64,000 nucleotides of DNA from Flavobacterium ranwuense (GTDB taxonomy: Bacteria > Bacteroidota > Bacteroidia > Flavobacteriales > Flavobacteriaceae). A program made the translations under genes and the position numbers. Each line of letters opens with the position of its first letter. Position 1 is the stretch's first letter. The notes under the pieces are model-generated. The model saw only the letters and a list, made by a program, of their open reading frames with translations, ran no database searches and was not told where the DNA came from. Where the stretch lies: the NCBI RefSeq assembly GCF_004349315.1, contig NZ_SMLH01000003.1, positions 124,001 through 188,000 of the forward strand, read 5' to 3'. Below, in pieces: positions 38,363 to 48,303 of the stretch.

Positions 38363-39340
38363 TTAGTCTAATGATTGATTCTCCTGATTCGCCAATTGTG
38401 CAATGGCAAGATACTCCACTGCCGAAATATTCCCGTAATAAAAATTAAGCGGATTCACCACATTATTACCCTTGTGGACCTCATAATGTAAATGCGGTCC
38501 TTCGGATCTTCCCGTGCTCCCTACATATCCTATGACATCTCCTCGTTTCACACGTTGTCCTGCTCTAGCTTTGTATTTGCTCAAATGTGCGTATAAAGTT
38601 TCGTATCCAAATCCATGCCGAATAACAATATGATTTCCATATCCTGAGGCGGTATTGTCTGCTTTTGATACCACTCCGTCGCCGGTGGCATAAATGGGAG
38701 ATCCTGTTTTAGCTGTAAAATCCATGCCTTTATGCATTTTTCTTACTTTTGTAAAAGGATCAGTCCGGTATCCAAAACCTGATGCCATTTGTTTTAAATT
38801 TTCATTTCGTACTGGCTGAATAGCTGGAATAGCTGACAAAAAATCACTTTTGGCTTCTGCCAATTTCAAAATAGCATCCAATGATTTTGACTGAACCGCT
38901 AATTCCTTGCTAAGGACATCAATCCTTTTTGTGGTATTCATTACTAACTGGGAATTGTCATAACCTTCTAATACTTTATACCTGTTTTTTCCCGGTAATC
39001 CTGCTTTTCGAATAGAATCAGGGATTGCCGCTTTGTTAAAATACACACGGTACAAATTATTATCCCGGTCTTCAATAGCTTCAATAACATCATTTACCCG
39101 ATCCATTTTTTTGTTCAGCAGTGCATAATTCAATCTTAAATTTTCAATTTCACGCGCTTGCAAACGGTCTTTTGGCGTTTCAAAATAAGGAGTGTTCAAT
39201 AAAACAATAAAACTTAAGAAACCAAACAAAGCCGATGCCAATAAAAACAGAATAATAACACCAAATTTTCTTCTTTTTTGTGTTTTTATTTTTCTATAGG
39301 CTAGATTTTCGGAATCGTAATAATATTTTACTTTCGACAT
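38363..39340 (-). CDS. M23 family peptidase (peptidoglycan endopeptidase-like)
   Basis: The 325-residue protein has one N-terminal membrane anchor (about 27-49), a coiled-coil stretch (about 57-165) and a C-terminal LytM/M23 domain. Zinc ligands expected for the family are His203, Asp207 (HKGMD) and His285 (HLH), with His252 and His283 as catalytic histidines, so the site looks intact. It probably trims peptidoglycan cross-links from the periplasmic face. It is divergent from alaS and has its own -7 box. Confidence 0.93.
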   Translation of the reverse strand: MSKVKYYYDSENLAYRKIKTQKRRKFGVIILFLLASALFGFLSFIVLLNTPYFETPKDRLQAREIENLRLNYALLNKKMDRVNDVIEAIEDRDNNLYRVYFNKAAIPDSIRKAGLPGKNRYKVLEGYDNSQLVMNTTKRIDVLSKELAVQSKSLDAILKLAEAKSDFLSAIPAIQPVRNENLKQMASGFGYRTDPFTKVRKMHKGMDFTAKTGSPIYATGDGVVSKADNTASGYGNHIVIRHGFGYETLYAHLSKYKARAGQRVKRGDVIGYVGSTGRSEGPHLHYEVHKGNNVVNPLNFYYGNISAVEYLAIAQLANQENQSLD

Positions 39341-39354
39341 ATTTTAAAATACCC

Positions 39355-39362
39355 TATTTTTG
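39355..39362 (+). promoter_or_regulatory. possible -7 box TATTTTTG towards alaS
   Basis: It fits TAnnTTTG but lies 310 nt before the alaS start, so the transcript would carry hairpin copy C in its 5' leader. Confidence 0.35.
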
Positions 39363-39385
39363 CACACTGTAAAAGGTTAGACGAA

Positions 39386-39393
39386 CAAATTTA
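39386..39393 (-). promoter_or_regulatory. -7 box TAAATTTG of the M23 peptidase gene
   Basis: An exact TAnnTTTG match on the minus strand, 46 nt before the start codon. Confidence 0.55.
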
Positions 39394-39444
39394 ATAAATG
39401 TTTCATTTGTTACACCCTTTTTTCAATAATAAATAAAATAATGT

Positions 39445-39585
39445 GCCTATTCCAGCTATTCGTTACAAGTTCTCGTTTATGAATCTTTTTTTCTAATGAG
39501 CCAGCAGGAGCTTCCTCCGGTCGCTCTGCCACCTCAAGAAAAAATAAATCTATAAATCTCGAAGCTTTTCACTGCTATCTGGGGC
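39445..39585. repeat. dispersed hairpin element, copy C
   Basis: Left end GCCTATTCCAGCTATTCG and right end TTTTCACTGCTATCTGGGG enclose two complementary arms of about 38 nt. The loop GGAGCTTCCTCCGGTCGC is at 39507-39524. It lies between the divergent M23 and alaS genes; the remaining spacer to 39671 holds AACAAATAA-type repeats. Confidence 0.8.
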
Positions 39586-39671
39586 AAAAATGTTGATTTG
39601 TTCATTTGGTTATTCGTTTATGCGATACAGCCGATTACCCAAATTAACAAATAACCGAACAAACAATAAAA

Positions 39672-42308
39672 ATGACATCACAAGACGTACGTAAACAATT
39701 TCTGGATTTTTTCGCATCAAATGGACACTTAATTGTTCCATCAGCACCCATAGTTCTTAAGGATGATCCAACCCTGATGTTCAACAACTCAGGAATGGCA
39801 CAGTTCAAAGAATATTTTCTGGGTAACGCCACGCCAAAAAGCAATAGAATTGCCGATACACAAAAATGTCTTCGTGTTTCAGGAAAACATAACGACTTAG
39901 AAGATGTAGGTTTTGATACCTACCACCACACCATGTTTGAAATGCTTGGTAACTGGTCTTTTGGTGATTATTTCAAAAAAGAAGCCATCAACTGGGCTTG
40001 GCAACTTTTGACAGAAGTGTATAAAATCCCAAAAGAAAATTTATACGTTTCCGTTTTCGAAGGAAATCCAGATGAAAACGTACCATTCGATCAGGAAGCT
40101 TGGGACATTTGGAAGGAATTGATTGACGAAGACCGAATCATTCTTGGAAACAAGAAAGACAATTTCTGGGAAATGGGAGATCAAGGACCTTGTGGGCCGT
40201 GTTCAGAAATTCACGTTGACATTCGTTCTGCGGAAGAGAAAGCTTTAGTTTCAGGAAAAAGTTTAGTAAATAATGACCATCCACAAGTAGTAGAAATTTG
40301 GAACAACGTATTTATGGAGTTCAATCGTAAAGCTGATGGTTCTTTAGAAAAATTGCCTGCGCAACATGTTGATACCGGAATGGGATTTGAGCGTTTGTGT
40401 ATGGCATTGCAAGGAAAAACGTCTAATTATGACACTGATGTTTTTACGCCGCTTATTGAAAAAGTAGAACAAATTACTGGATTAAAATACACTTCAAACG
40501 AAGTTTTAAATATCAGCGAAGAGCAAAACAAAACCAATATCGCTATTCGTGTAGTGGTAGATCACGTTCGTGCGGTGGCTTTCGCTATTGCTGACGGACA
40601 ATTGCCATCAAACACAGGTGCTGGTTATGTAATTCGTAGAATTTTGCGTCGAGCAATCCGTTACGGATTTACCTTCTTGAATACAAAAGAACCGTTCATC
40701 AATCAATTGGTAGCCGTTTTAGCGAATCAAATGGGTGAATTTTTCCCGGAAATCAAATCGCAACAACAATTGGTTACGAATGTGATTCGTGAAGAAGAGG
40801 CTTCTTTCTTGAGAACATTAGACCAAGGATTACAATTACTGGAAAATGTAGTTGCCGACACTAAAGGAGCAACTGTTTCAGGTGCAAAAGCATTTGAATT
40901 ATACGATACTTTTGGATTTCCAATTGACTTAACGGCATTAATTCTTAGAGAAAAAGGATTCGAACTGGACGAAGCTGGTTTTAACGCTGCGATGCAAGAA
41001 CAAAAAAATCGTTCCCGTGCCGCATCAGAAGTTTCTACCGAAGATTGGTCCGTATTAATTCCTGGAAATGTAGAAACATTTGTAGGGTACGATCAATCAG
41101 AAAGTGACGTAAAAATCACTCGCATCCGTAAAGTTGACAGTAAAAAGGACGGTATTTTATACCAAATCGTTTTAGACAATACGCCATTCTATCCAGAAGG
41201 TGGTGGACAAGTGGGTGATAAAGGAACCTTGTTTTCTGCAAATGAAACTATCGAAATCATCGATACCAAAAAAGAAAATAACCTGATTTTGCATTTTGCA
41301 AAAAAATTACCGGAAAATGTAAATGCTGGTTTTACAGCTAAAGTAAATCAGGATTTGAGAAGTCTGTCTTCCAGAAATCACTCGGCTACGCACTTAATGC
41401 ACCAAGCGTTGAGAAGTATTTTAGGAACACACGTAGAACAAAAAGGATCCTTGGTAAATCCAAACTACTTGCGTTTTGACTTTTCTCATTTTGCTAAAAT
41501 GACAGAATCTGAATTACAACAAGTGGAAGATTTTGTAAACACAAGAATTCAAGAGCAATTGCCACTAATTGAAAGAAGAAATATTCCTTTTGCGCAAGCA
41601 GTTCAAGAAGGAGCGATGGCTTTGTTTGGAGAAAAATATGGAGATGAGGTTCGTGCTATTAAATTTGGCGAAAGCATGGAATTATGCGGTGGAATCCACG
41701 TAAAAAATACCGCTGAAATCTGGCATTTCAAAATCGTTTCAGAAGGAGCGGTTGCTGCAGGAATCCGTCGTATTGAGGCGATTACAAGTGATGCCGTTAA
41801 AGCACATTTCGCTTCGTATGAAAACACATTGAATGAAGTAAAAACAGCATTGAAAAATCCTCAGGATATTTTGAAAGCCGTTCATTCGATGCAAGAAGAA
41901 AATGCCAAACTGGCCAAACAAATTGAGGCTTTGGTAAAAGATAAAGTCAAAAATTTGAAAGCGAGTTTAATCGCTGAAATTCAGGAAATAAACGGCATAC
42001 AATTCCTAGCGAAACAAGTGGATTTGAATCCGGAAGGAGCAAAGGATTTGGCTTATGAATTAGGGAATTTAGGGAATAACTTATTTCTAGTTTTGGCTAC
42101 AGCCGACGAAGAAAAACCAATGTTAACTTGTTATATCTCTAAAGAATTAGTAGCGGAGAAAAACCTAAATGCTGGACAAGTAGTTCGCGAATTGGGTAAA
42201 TTTATCCAAGGTGGTGGTGGCGGACAACCGTTTTTTGCTACAGCAGGAGGGAAGAATGTTGCAGGAATTCAACAAGCTTTGGAGAAAGCGATAGAGTTTG
42301 TAAAGTAA
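39672..42308 (+). CDS. alaS: alanyl-tRNA synthetase
   Basis: The 878-residue enzyme has the class II catalytic domain ([36 protein letters not shown]), the tRNA-recognition part and an editing domain with zinc-binding motifs HSATHLMH and CGGIH. The C-Ala/DHHA1 domain ([16 protein letters not shown]) completes it. All parts are intact and the length is normal. It charges tRNA-Ala and clears mischarged Ser or Gly. A strong terminator follows. Confidence 0.99.
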   Translation: MTSQDVRKQFLDFFASNGHLIVPSAPIVLKDDPTLMFNNSGMAQFKEYFLGNATPKSNRIADTQKCLRVSGKHNDLEDVGFDTYHHTMFEMLGNWSFGDYFKKEAINWAWQLLTEVYKIPKENLYVSVFEGNPDENVPFDQEAWDIWKELIDEDRIILGNKKDNFWEMGDQGPCGPCSEIHVDIRSAEEKALVSGKSLVNNDHPQVVEIWNNVFMEFNRKADGSLEKLPAQHVDTGMGFERLCMALQGKTSNYDTDVFTPLIEKVEQITGLKYTSNEVLNISEEQNKTNIAIRVVVDHVRAVAFAIADGQLPSNTGAGYVIRRILRRAIRYGFTFLNTKEPFINQLVAVLANQMGEFFPEIKSQQQLVTNVIREEEASFLRTLDQGLQLLENVVADTKGATVSGAKAFELYDTFGFPIDLTALILREKGFELDEAGFNAAMQEQKNRSRAASEVSTEDWSVLIPGNVETFVGYDQSESDVKITRIRKVDSKKDGILYQIVLDNTPFYPEGGGQVGDKGTLFSANETIEIIDTKKENNLILHFAKKLPENVNAGFTAKVNQDLRSLSSRNHSATHLMHQALRSILGTHVEQKGSLVNPNYLRFDFSHFAKMTESELQQVEDFVNTRIQEQLPLIERRNIPFAQAVQEGAMALFGEKYGDEVRAIKFGESMELCGGIHVKNTAEIWHFKIVSEGAVAAGIRRIEAITSDAVKAHFASYENTLNEVKTALKNPQDILKAVHSMQEENAKLAKQIEALVKDKVKNLKASLIAEIQEINGIQFLAKQVDLNPEGAKDLAYELGNLGNNLFLVLATADEEKPMLTCYISKELVAEKNLNAGQVVRELGKFIQGGGGGQPFFATAGGKNVAGIQQALEKAIEFVK

Positions 42309-42331
42309 AACAAATTTATTTTTTATAATAG

Positions 42332-42374
42332 AAACCCTTTTAGGACATAAGTTCTAAAAGGGTTTATTTTTTTT
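42332..42374 (+). terminator. rho-independent terminator of alaS
   Basis: AAACCCTTTTAGGAC/GTTCTAAAAGGGTTT with an ATAA loop is followed by a T run. Confidence 0.92.
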
Positions 42375-42532
42375 GTTCAATACACTATTTGTAGGGTTAT
42401 GGTGAGGTTAAAAAAAAGTAGTTTAACCGAAATATAGGGATTGTAACGATGAATATTGTCTCTTTTACTTTATTTTTTTAGGTTTGATTGATGTAGCCCC
42501 AAAAGGTTTAGTAAAGGAGTACACGATTTATT

Positions 42533-43315
42533 ATGATGAAAATAAATAAATATATATATTGGGTTTTATCAATTTTTTTATTGACACTTTATTCGTGTTC
42601 AACTGATACTGACGGTAGTGCAAAATTGCTAAAGAAGGTTGTTGAGACTTCAGCGCAAGGTACTGTAGGAACAACGTTATTTACTTATAATGGAACTGAA
42701 ATAGTTAGTATTGAAGGAGCTCAGAAACGTACTGATTTTACATACACGGATGGTTTAATCACAAAAAGTGTAACGCTAAATAAAACAAATCAGCTTATTG
42801 AGACTATTGAATATAGTTATCTGGAGGGTAAATTGGTTGAAGCGGAGTCTTTAGGTAATTATAGAATAAATTACATTCATAATACAGATAACACCGTTTC
42901 TTATCAAAAATTCACCATTGGTTCAGGAAATCAGGAGACAAAAGAATTTCACGGAACATTGTATTTTGAAAACGAAAATCTCATCAAAGAGGAAAGGATA
43001 TTCGATAATACCGCATCAGGTGTTTTGTCAAAATATAGTGTGAGTTTTGATTATGATTCTAAGCATAATCCGCTGTATAATATATTGGGATACAAAAAAC
43101 TATTGGAATATAATGAAGGAATTTCGTCAAATAATAGTTTAATAAGTACAGTAATTACAAGTGTTTCTAAAGACAATCAAATAACATCCTCCGCTAATTT
43201 TTATAAAAGTTCTTTTAAATACGATTTAGATAATTACCCAACGGAACAGGTTTCAGAAAATGCTATTGCTACTAATGGAAATGTCGGTTATTTGAAATCA
43301 GAATACTTCTACTAA
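42533..43315 (+). CDS. lipoprotein, function unknown
   Basis: The 260-residue protein has a lipoprotein signal peptide (lipobox LYSC, Cys22). Repeated short beta segments follow of the type FTYTDGLITKSVTLNKTNQLIETIEYSY and VSFDYDSKHNPLYNI. These resemble YD/RHS-like repeats found in Bacteroidota lipoproteins. It is probably displayed on the outer membrane; its function is unknown. It is a single gene with its own terminator. Confidence 0.75.
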   Translation: MMKINKYIYWVLSIFLLTLYSCSTDTDGSAKLLKKVVETSAQGTVGTTLFTYNGTEIVSIEGAQKRTDFTYTDGLITKSVTLNKTNQLIETIEYSYLEGKLVEAESLGNYRINYIHNTDNTVSYQKFTIGSGNQETKEFHGTLYFENENLIKEERIFDNTASGVLSKYSVSFDYDSKHNPLYNILGYKKLLEYNEGISSNNSLISTVITSVSKDNQITSSANFYKSSFKYDLDNYPTEQVSENAIATNGNVGYLKSEYFY

Positions 43316-43335
43316 GAAAATATTTATTTTATAAC

Positions 43336-43372
43336 AACCCTTTCAGCAAATTAAACTCTGAAAGGGTTTTTT
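43336..43372 (+). terminator. rho-independent terminator
   Basis: AACCCTTTCAG/CTGAAAGGGTT with an 11-nt loop and T run. Confidence 0.88.
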
Positions 43373-43460
43373 AATTTAAAGTGTGTCTGATGAATGAAAA
43401 AAGAGTGAAACAGTATTTAATTCGCTAAAATTATTCAAATTTGTAGTAAATAAAATAAAA

Positions 43461-44417
43461 ATGCAATTCAGGACCCCAATACCCATTTCTAAAAGTAATC
43501 ATCCTTTAGATTACAATTCAAAGATTGTCTCTTTAGGTTCTTGTTTTGCAGAAAATATTTCTGAAAAATTCCAATATTTTAAATTTCAAAACGCCACAAA
43601 TCCTTTCGGGATAATTTTTAATCCGGTTTCTATGGAGAAAATTATCGATAAAGCTATACATGCAACTTTATTCACGGAAGAAGATGTTTTTTTCTATAAC
43701 GAACGATGGCATTGTTTTGATGTGCATTCGGATTTGAGTAATTCAAATAAAGAGGATTTATTAGCATCTTTAAACACAATACTTGAATCAACAAAACTGC
43801 AATTACATCAAGCTTCTCATGTTATTATCACATATGGAACATCATGGGTCTATCGAAATATTGAAAGCGATTCTATTGTGGCGAATTGTCATAAAGTGCC
43901 ACAAAAGAAGTTTCAGAAAGAATTGCTTTCGGTTGAAACGATAAAAGAAAGTCTGGTAAAGACAACCAAATTAATTCACTCGGTAAGTCCTGATTGCAAC
44001 ATCATTTTCACGGTTTCGCCGGTACGTCACTTAAAAGACGGTTTTGTCGAAAATCAAGTAAGTAAAGCGCATTTAATTGCTGCAATTCATAGTGTTCTGA
44101 ATTCTGATCACTGCAAACTGATCACTGAATACTTTCCTTCTTATGAAATCATGATGGATGAACTTCGGGATTATCGGTTTTATGCCGAAGATATGTTGCA
44201 TCCCAATCAAGTGGCGATAGACTATATTTGGAAACGTTTCAAGGAAGCTTTTATTTCTGAGGCTGCTTTTGCTACGATGGAAGAAGTGGAGAATATTCAA
44301 AAAAGTTTGTCTCACAGACCTTTTAACCCTGATTCAGAAAGTCACCTGAAGTTCGAATCCAAATTGAAAGAAAAAATCACTAAATTGGTTTCACAATATT
44401 CATTCATGAAATTTTAA
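43461..44417 (+). CDS. GSCFA domain protein
   Basis: The 318-residue protein opens with the diagnostic segment KIVSLGSCFAENISEKF and continues with NATNPFGIIFNPVSM, IITYGTSWVYR, FTVSPVRHLKDGFVENQ and DELRDYRFYAEDMLHPNQVAIDYIW. These fit an SGNH-hydrolase-like GSCFA fold; no substrate is known. A dispersed ACTG-type repeat lies inside the coding sequence near residues 211-224 without breaking the frame. The DUF4230 gene begins 2 nt after its stop, so they form an operon. Confidence 0.9.
   Translation: MQFRTPIPISKSNHPLDYNSKIVSLGSCFAENISEKFQYFKFQNATNPFGIIFNPVSMEKIIDKAIHATLFTEEDVFFYNERWHCFDVHSDLSNSNKEDLLASLNTILESTKLQLHQASHVIITYGTSWVYRNIESDSIVANCHKVPQKKFQKELLSVETIKESLVKTTKLIHSVSPDCNIIFTVSPVRHLKDGFVENQVSKAHLIAAIHSVLNSDHCKLITEYFPSYEIMMDELRDYRFYAEDMLHPNQVAIDYIWKRFKEAFISEAAFATMEEVENIQKSLSHRPFNPDSESHLKFESKLKEKITKLVSQYSFMKF
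44090..44132. repeat. ACTG-type repeat inside the GSCFA coding sequence
   Basis: AGTGTTCTGAATTCTGATC and ACTGCAAACTGATCACTGA match the dispersed intergenic family. Here the tract is translated in frame as about 14 residues. Confidence 0.6.
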
Positions 44418-44419
44418 TT

Positions 44420-45040
44420 ATGCTTAGAAGAATACTTATTGGAATAGGAATTATAGTTGGAATATTTTTATTGTTCAAATTTTGCGACTTTAAGAGAAAC
44501 GATGATGACGATATCAGTTACAACACGAATCTCATTCAGCAACAAATTGTAAACGTAGGGAAATTGGTGGTTACGGAAGGCCACTTCTCAGAAGTGATAA
44601 CCTATAAGAACCAGCAGAAATACCTGTTAGACATGATTTCTTTCGAGAAAAAAGCACTCATTGTTGTCAATGCTGATGTAACGGTGGCTTATGATTTGCA
44701 CAAAATGAAATACGATATCGATGAAAAAAATAAAACTATCACAATTATTAGTATTCCAAAAGAAGAAATAAAAATAAGTCCGGATATTCAGTTTTATAAT
44801 GTGGAACAAAGCAAATTGAACCCTTTTACCGGTGATGATTACAATAAAATAAACAAATCGGTAAAAGCGAATTTGGCCAAGAAAATTGAAAAATCGTCCT
44901 TGAAAACAAATGCTCAAAACCGACTAATAAGTGAATTGTCTAAAATATTAATTCTGACCAATACGATGGGTTGGAAATTACAATACGAGGGAAAAGTAAT
45001 CGAAAACGAAAAAGATTTCGGTCAGCAAATAAAATTATAA
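44420..45040 (+). CDS. DUF4230 membrane-anchored protein
   Basis: The 206-residue protein has one N-terminal membrane helix (about 5-22). DUF4230 body features are KLVVTEGHFSEVITYKNQ, FEKKALIVVNADVTVAYDLHKMKYDIDEKNKTITI and IPKEEIKISPDIQFYNVEQSKLNPF. The fold is thought to be periplasmic; its function is unknown. It follows the GSCFA gene by 2 nt and is probably translated in coupling with it. Confidence 0.85.
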   Translation: MLRRILIGIGIIVGIFLLFKFCDFKRNDDDDISYNTNLIQQQIVNVGKLVVTEGHFSEVITYKNQQKYLLDMISFEKKALIVVNADVTVAYDLHKMKYDIDEKNKTITIISIPKEEIKISPDIQFYNVEQSKLNPFTGDDYNKINKSVKANLAKKIEKSSLKTNAQNRLISELSKILILTNTMGWKLQYEGKVIENEKDFGQQIKL

Positions 45041-45050
45041 TTTAAAAAAT

Positions 45051-45111
45051 GAACCGCAGATTAACAGATTTTAGATAACTCTACTAATTTGCGAATCTGC
45101 GGTTCCTTTTT
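45051..45111. terminator. hairpin between convergent DUF4230 and hydroxylase genes
   Basis: The stem GAACCGCAGATT/AATCTGCGGTTC has a 31-nt loop with a T run on the plus side and an A run at the other end. The long loop is AGATT-rich and resembles other dispersed flavobacterial repeats. Confidence 0.65.
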
Positions 45112-46868
45112 TAAGCTTTCTCTTTATCGAAAATCAAATCCAAACCTCCAGTTATCAAATGGGCTACTTCGGGTCTTTTTTCTTTTAATTGATCAAGATA
45201 AGCCATTATTTCCTGTAGTAATTGTGGTTCGTTTCTGTCTTTCAAAAGTTCCGTGATTTCAACAGCTAACAACCAATCGTTTGGATGATTGTTACGTAAT
45301 TTATCAAAAATCGGTACCACAGAAGTTTCTGTATCCTTGGTTTCTCTACTATTTCTAACCGTTTGGTATAAAACCTCTAAATCATCACGTTCCGCGGTAT
45401 GTTTCGCCTTGATGGTTTTACTTGTTGGAACATGTGAAATCAAATCAAAACTATTCACATCAGCAGGACCTGAAAAAGCAGAAACCACTTTTTTACCAAC
45501 AGCCATATCGTAAATTCCCCATTGCGGTTGAAACAAAATAGTTTTTCCATGGGTTACGGTACAATTTTTTAAACTGATCAGAATAATTTCACCGTGCAGG
45601 TTTCTCGATCCGGTAATAATTTCCCCTTTTACGGTAATATCACCTTCAAATTCTAGCGTTACAATTTGATTTTCAGTAATAGAATAGGCACTTAAATCTC
45701 TAGGACTCATGTCTTCAATGGCAAGATTAATGCCTTTTAGTTTTCCAATAGGACTTCCAAAACCTTCTGTATGTTTGATTGTTCCATGACCCACTAACTC
45801 TTTTTCTCTATATGATAAAGCTGTTTTGCCCGTTGTTTGGATATAAACGGGTTTTCCTTCTTCTTCGATAACATTGGTGAATACTCCTGAAATTTGAATC
45901 CCGGTGCTCAATTCAATTGTGCCTAAAGCATTTGAATGGATCAATTTATTAATTCCTGATAATCCTCCGGTACGCAACGCCATTTTATTGGCAAATTCCT
46001 CTAAAACCAAGCTTAAATAAGCAAAATCTGGAGTGACGTAAAGTTGCGGTTGCAGTTTAGTAATGTCAAAACTCTGGTTGGCAGCTGATAGGTCGTAAGG
46101 GATTTTCTTTACATTATCCGTCATGCACCAGGCACTTTCCCCAATAGACGAAAGCAGTCCGGCACCATATATTTTTGGATTGTCAATAGTTCCAATCAAA
46201 CCATATTCCACGGTCCACCAATGCAGGTTTCTGATTTGCGCCATTTCCGATAATTCACCCATGTTATTCTGCAAATCTTCCACTGCTTTTTCGGCTGCAT
46301 CAATATCGGCTTGTGGGGTATCTTCGGCTTCTTTCAAGATAGAAAGCAATCGGATGGCTTCATACATTTGGTAATCTTTGTGCGAAGAAATCGCTTTGCA
46401 GCCTATCTCACCAAAACGACGCAGGTATTCCGCATATTCGGGATTGGCAATAATGGGCGCGTGACCGGCACCTTCGTGAATAATATCCGGTGCAGGCGTG
46501 TATTCTATGTGTTCGAGTTGGCGAATATCAGATGCAATTACAAGGACATTATATGCCTGAAATTCCATGAAAGCATTTGGCGGAATAAATCCGTCAACCG
46601 CTACAGCAGCCCAACCAATTTCGGTTAGAATACGGTTCATACCATACATGCTGGGAATGTTGTCGACTTCGATTCCCGTTTTTTTCAAACCTTCCAAGTA
46701 GGAACTATGAGCCACTTTTGATAAATAATCCACATTTTTGCGCATCACATAACGCCAAACCGCTTGATTTATGGGCGTGTAATCGCTATAATCCTGAGGT
46801 TTAATAAATTGCTTTAAGTGTTTTGGCAATCGGTCTAATAACGGATTACTTTCTATAGTTGTGTTCAT
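45111..46868 (-). CDS. phhA: aromatic amino acid hydroxylase with long C-terminal extension
   Basis: The 585-residue protein has a pterin-dependent hydroxylase domain in the N-terminal 330 residues. Iron ligands are His131 and His136 (HEGAGH, replacing the usual HELLGH) and Glu221 (WWTVEYGL). This enzyme class converts Phe to Tyr (or Trp to 5-hydroxy-Trp) with tetrahydrobiopterin and oxygen. A region of about 250 residues follows with no recognised domain; typical bacterial enzymes are about half this length. ATG at 46868 is chosen, because the upstream TTG lies inside the -7 box. The recycling dehydratase is at 23656. Confidence 0.9.
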   Translation of the reverse strand: MNTTIESNPLLDRLPKHLKQFIKPQDYSDYTPINQAVWRYVMRKNVDYLSKVAHSSYLEGLKKTGIEVDNIPSMYGMNRILTEIGWAAVAVDGFIPPNAFMEFQAYNVLVIASDIRQLEHIEYTPAPDIIHEGAGHAPIIANPEYAEYLRRFGEIGCKAISSHKDYQMYEAIRLLSILKEAEDTPQADIDAAEKAVEDLQNNMGELSEMAQIRNLHWWTVEYGLIGTIDNPKIYGAGLLSSIGESAWCMTDNVKKIPYDLSAANQSFDITKLQPQLYVTPDFAYLSLVLEEFANKMALRTGGLSGINKLIHSNALGTIELSTGIQISGVFTNVIEEEGKPVYIQTTGKTALSYREKELVGHGTIKHTEGFGSPIGKLKGINLAIEDMSPRDLSAYSITENQIVTLEFEGDITVKGEIITGSRNLHGEIILISLKNCTVTHGKTILFQPQWGIYDMAVGKKVVSAFSGPADVNSFDLISHVPTSKTIKAKHTAERDDLEVLYQTVRNSRETKDTETSVVPIFDKLRNNHPNDWLLAVEITELLKDRNEPQLLQEIMAYLDQLKEKRPEVAHLITGGLDLIFDKEKA

Positions 46869-46892
46869 ATCGAAAACGTTGTAGTTCAACTG

Positions 46893-46900
46893 CAAAAGTA
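46893..46900 (-). promoter_or_regulatory. -7 box TACTTTTG of the hydroxylase gene
   Basis: An exact TAnnTTTG match on the minus strand, ending 25 nt before the start codon. Confidence 0.65.
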
Positions 46901-46910
46901 CGAATTTCAG

Positions 46911-47056
46911 GAGCTATTTCCCGCTTTTCATTGCAAGTTTTTGCAAACCCGTTTGTTTTTCTAAAGTTTATAAAATAGCTTCCTCCGGTCGCTTTTTATA
47001 AACAAGAAAAACCAAAACGGCTTTCGCAAAAAGCTTTCCATTTCAATCTGGGCTAG
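46911..47056. repeat. dispersed hairpin element, copy D
   Basis: Left end GAGCTATTTCCCGCTTTTCA and right end TTTCCATTTCAATCTGGGC frame two arms of about 43 nt that pair over most of their length. The loop GCTTCCTCCGGTCGC is at 46978-46992. Confidence 0.85.
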
Positions 47057-47090
47057 GGGAGTTGTGGATTGATAGATTTTTTTGGATTTA

Positions 47091-48224
47091 CTACTTCACC
47101 AACTCAAATACCAAAACCTGCGTTTTTTGTTTGTCTGAAAAATTATTATCCGAAACAAAAATTATCGAGCGGTTGCCATTGGCTAATTTTGGTCCAAAAG
47201 TAAGTCCTTCGATATTATCAATAAAAATTCCCAAATTATCCATGTTTAGAATGAGTTTTTTAGAAGCTAATTCAAATTTCTGATTCTTTAAGGAAGCGTA
47301 ATTTTTTACATTAGTTGCTTTTTTCAAATCACAAAGAAATACTTTTATCGTGCAAGCTTGCGTACCGGTAGAGTAGGAACGTTCCACAACCAGCAATTGG
47401 TTTTTACCATAATACTGTATCGCTGAAACTCCATTTACAGCAAAAGAGCCTTTTGGGTCGGGCTCATGTGCAATGGGTTCCAGTTGGTACCCGTATTGGG
47501 CGGTGTTCTTTTTTGTTTTTGCATTAAATTGATACAATCTAATCAAACCTCCTATGCTGGTATTGGCTTTGTCGCCATCTTCAAATAAAGGTTCTTCAAT
47601 GTTGGTATAGATTTTTTTATACTTTTTGTCAAAAGTAATTCCTTCTAAAGTTCCATTATTTCTCGGACCTTTTTCCAGTTTCTGCATTTTTAAATTTTCC
47701 GATAATGTGACATTGCCAAGAAAATCACCTTTTAAATCCATGAAATTTATCGATGGATTTTGTAAAACTTCTTTATCTGCAGTAATCACTCGAGCACCTT
47801 CGCTACTCCAAACCAAAGTGTTCGTTTTTGGATTGAATCGGATATCTTCTGGATCTGCTGAAGTAGTTGGTGTTGTGGTCCAATTGCCATACACTTTTCC
47901 GATTTCATTTTTTAAAGTACTAACACTTTGGAAATGGATACTTTCTAATTTATTTTCGACCAAACGAATTTTTGCGGTGTAAAATCGGGAATCATTAGTC
48001 TGGGATCTTTCATCACTTATCAAGTAATACAAGTCGTTTTTTGCATCATAATCGATTCCAGATAAACCGCCCACTTTTGTATTCTGAAAAGTTTCATCAA
48101 ATGGAATTTCGATCGAACTGATTAGTCTTAAACTGGGAGTTGGTTTGTTTTCAGTGGTTTGTTTTAAATTGGAGCAAGAAAGAAGAACGGCTGGTAAAAC
48201 AACGAGAAATAAAAGTTTACGCAT
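47091..48224 (-). CDS. esterase-like / phytase-like lipoprotein
   Basis: The 377-residue protein has a lipoprotein signal peptide (lipobox LLSC) and an esterase-like domain of phytase. Typical beta-propeller segments are VGGLSGIDYDAKNDLYYLISDERS, DPEDIRFNPKTNTLVWSSEG, NNGTLEGITFDKKYKKIYTNIE and NIEGLTFGPKLANGNRSIIFVSDNNF. It may hydrolyse phosphate esters at the cell surface, but the family is loosely defined. ATG at 48224 is used, because the only upstream start is a TTG inside a promoter-like region. Confidence 0.82.
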   Translation of the reverse strand: MRKLLFLVVLPAVLLSCSNLKQTTENKPTPSLRLISSIEIPFDETFQNTKVGGLSGIDYDAKNDLYYLISDERSQTNDSRFYTAKIRLVENKLESIHFQSVSTLKNEIGKVYGNWTTTPTTSADPEDIRFNPKTNTLVWSSEGARVITADKEVLQNPSINFMDLKGDFLGNVTLSENLKMQKLEKGPRNNGTLEGITFDKKYKKIYTNIEEPLFEDGDKANTSIGGLIRLYQFNAKTKKNTAQYGYQLEPIAHEPDPKGSFAVNGVSAIQYYGKNQLLVVERSYSTGTQACTIKVFLCDLKKATNVKNYASLKNQKFELASKKLILNMDNLGIFIDNIEGLTFGPKLANGNRSIIFVSDNNFSDKQKTQVLVFELVK

Positions 48225-48303
48225 GAAAGAATGTGTTACTATTTGCAAAAGTGAACTGATGTATTGATTAAAAAGCTGCTGTAAAAACTACGGATTGTTA
48301 ATT

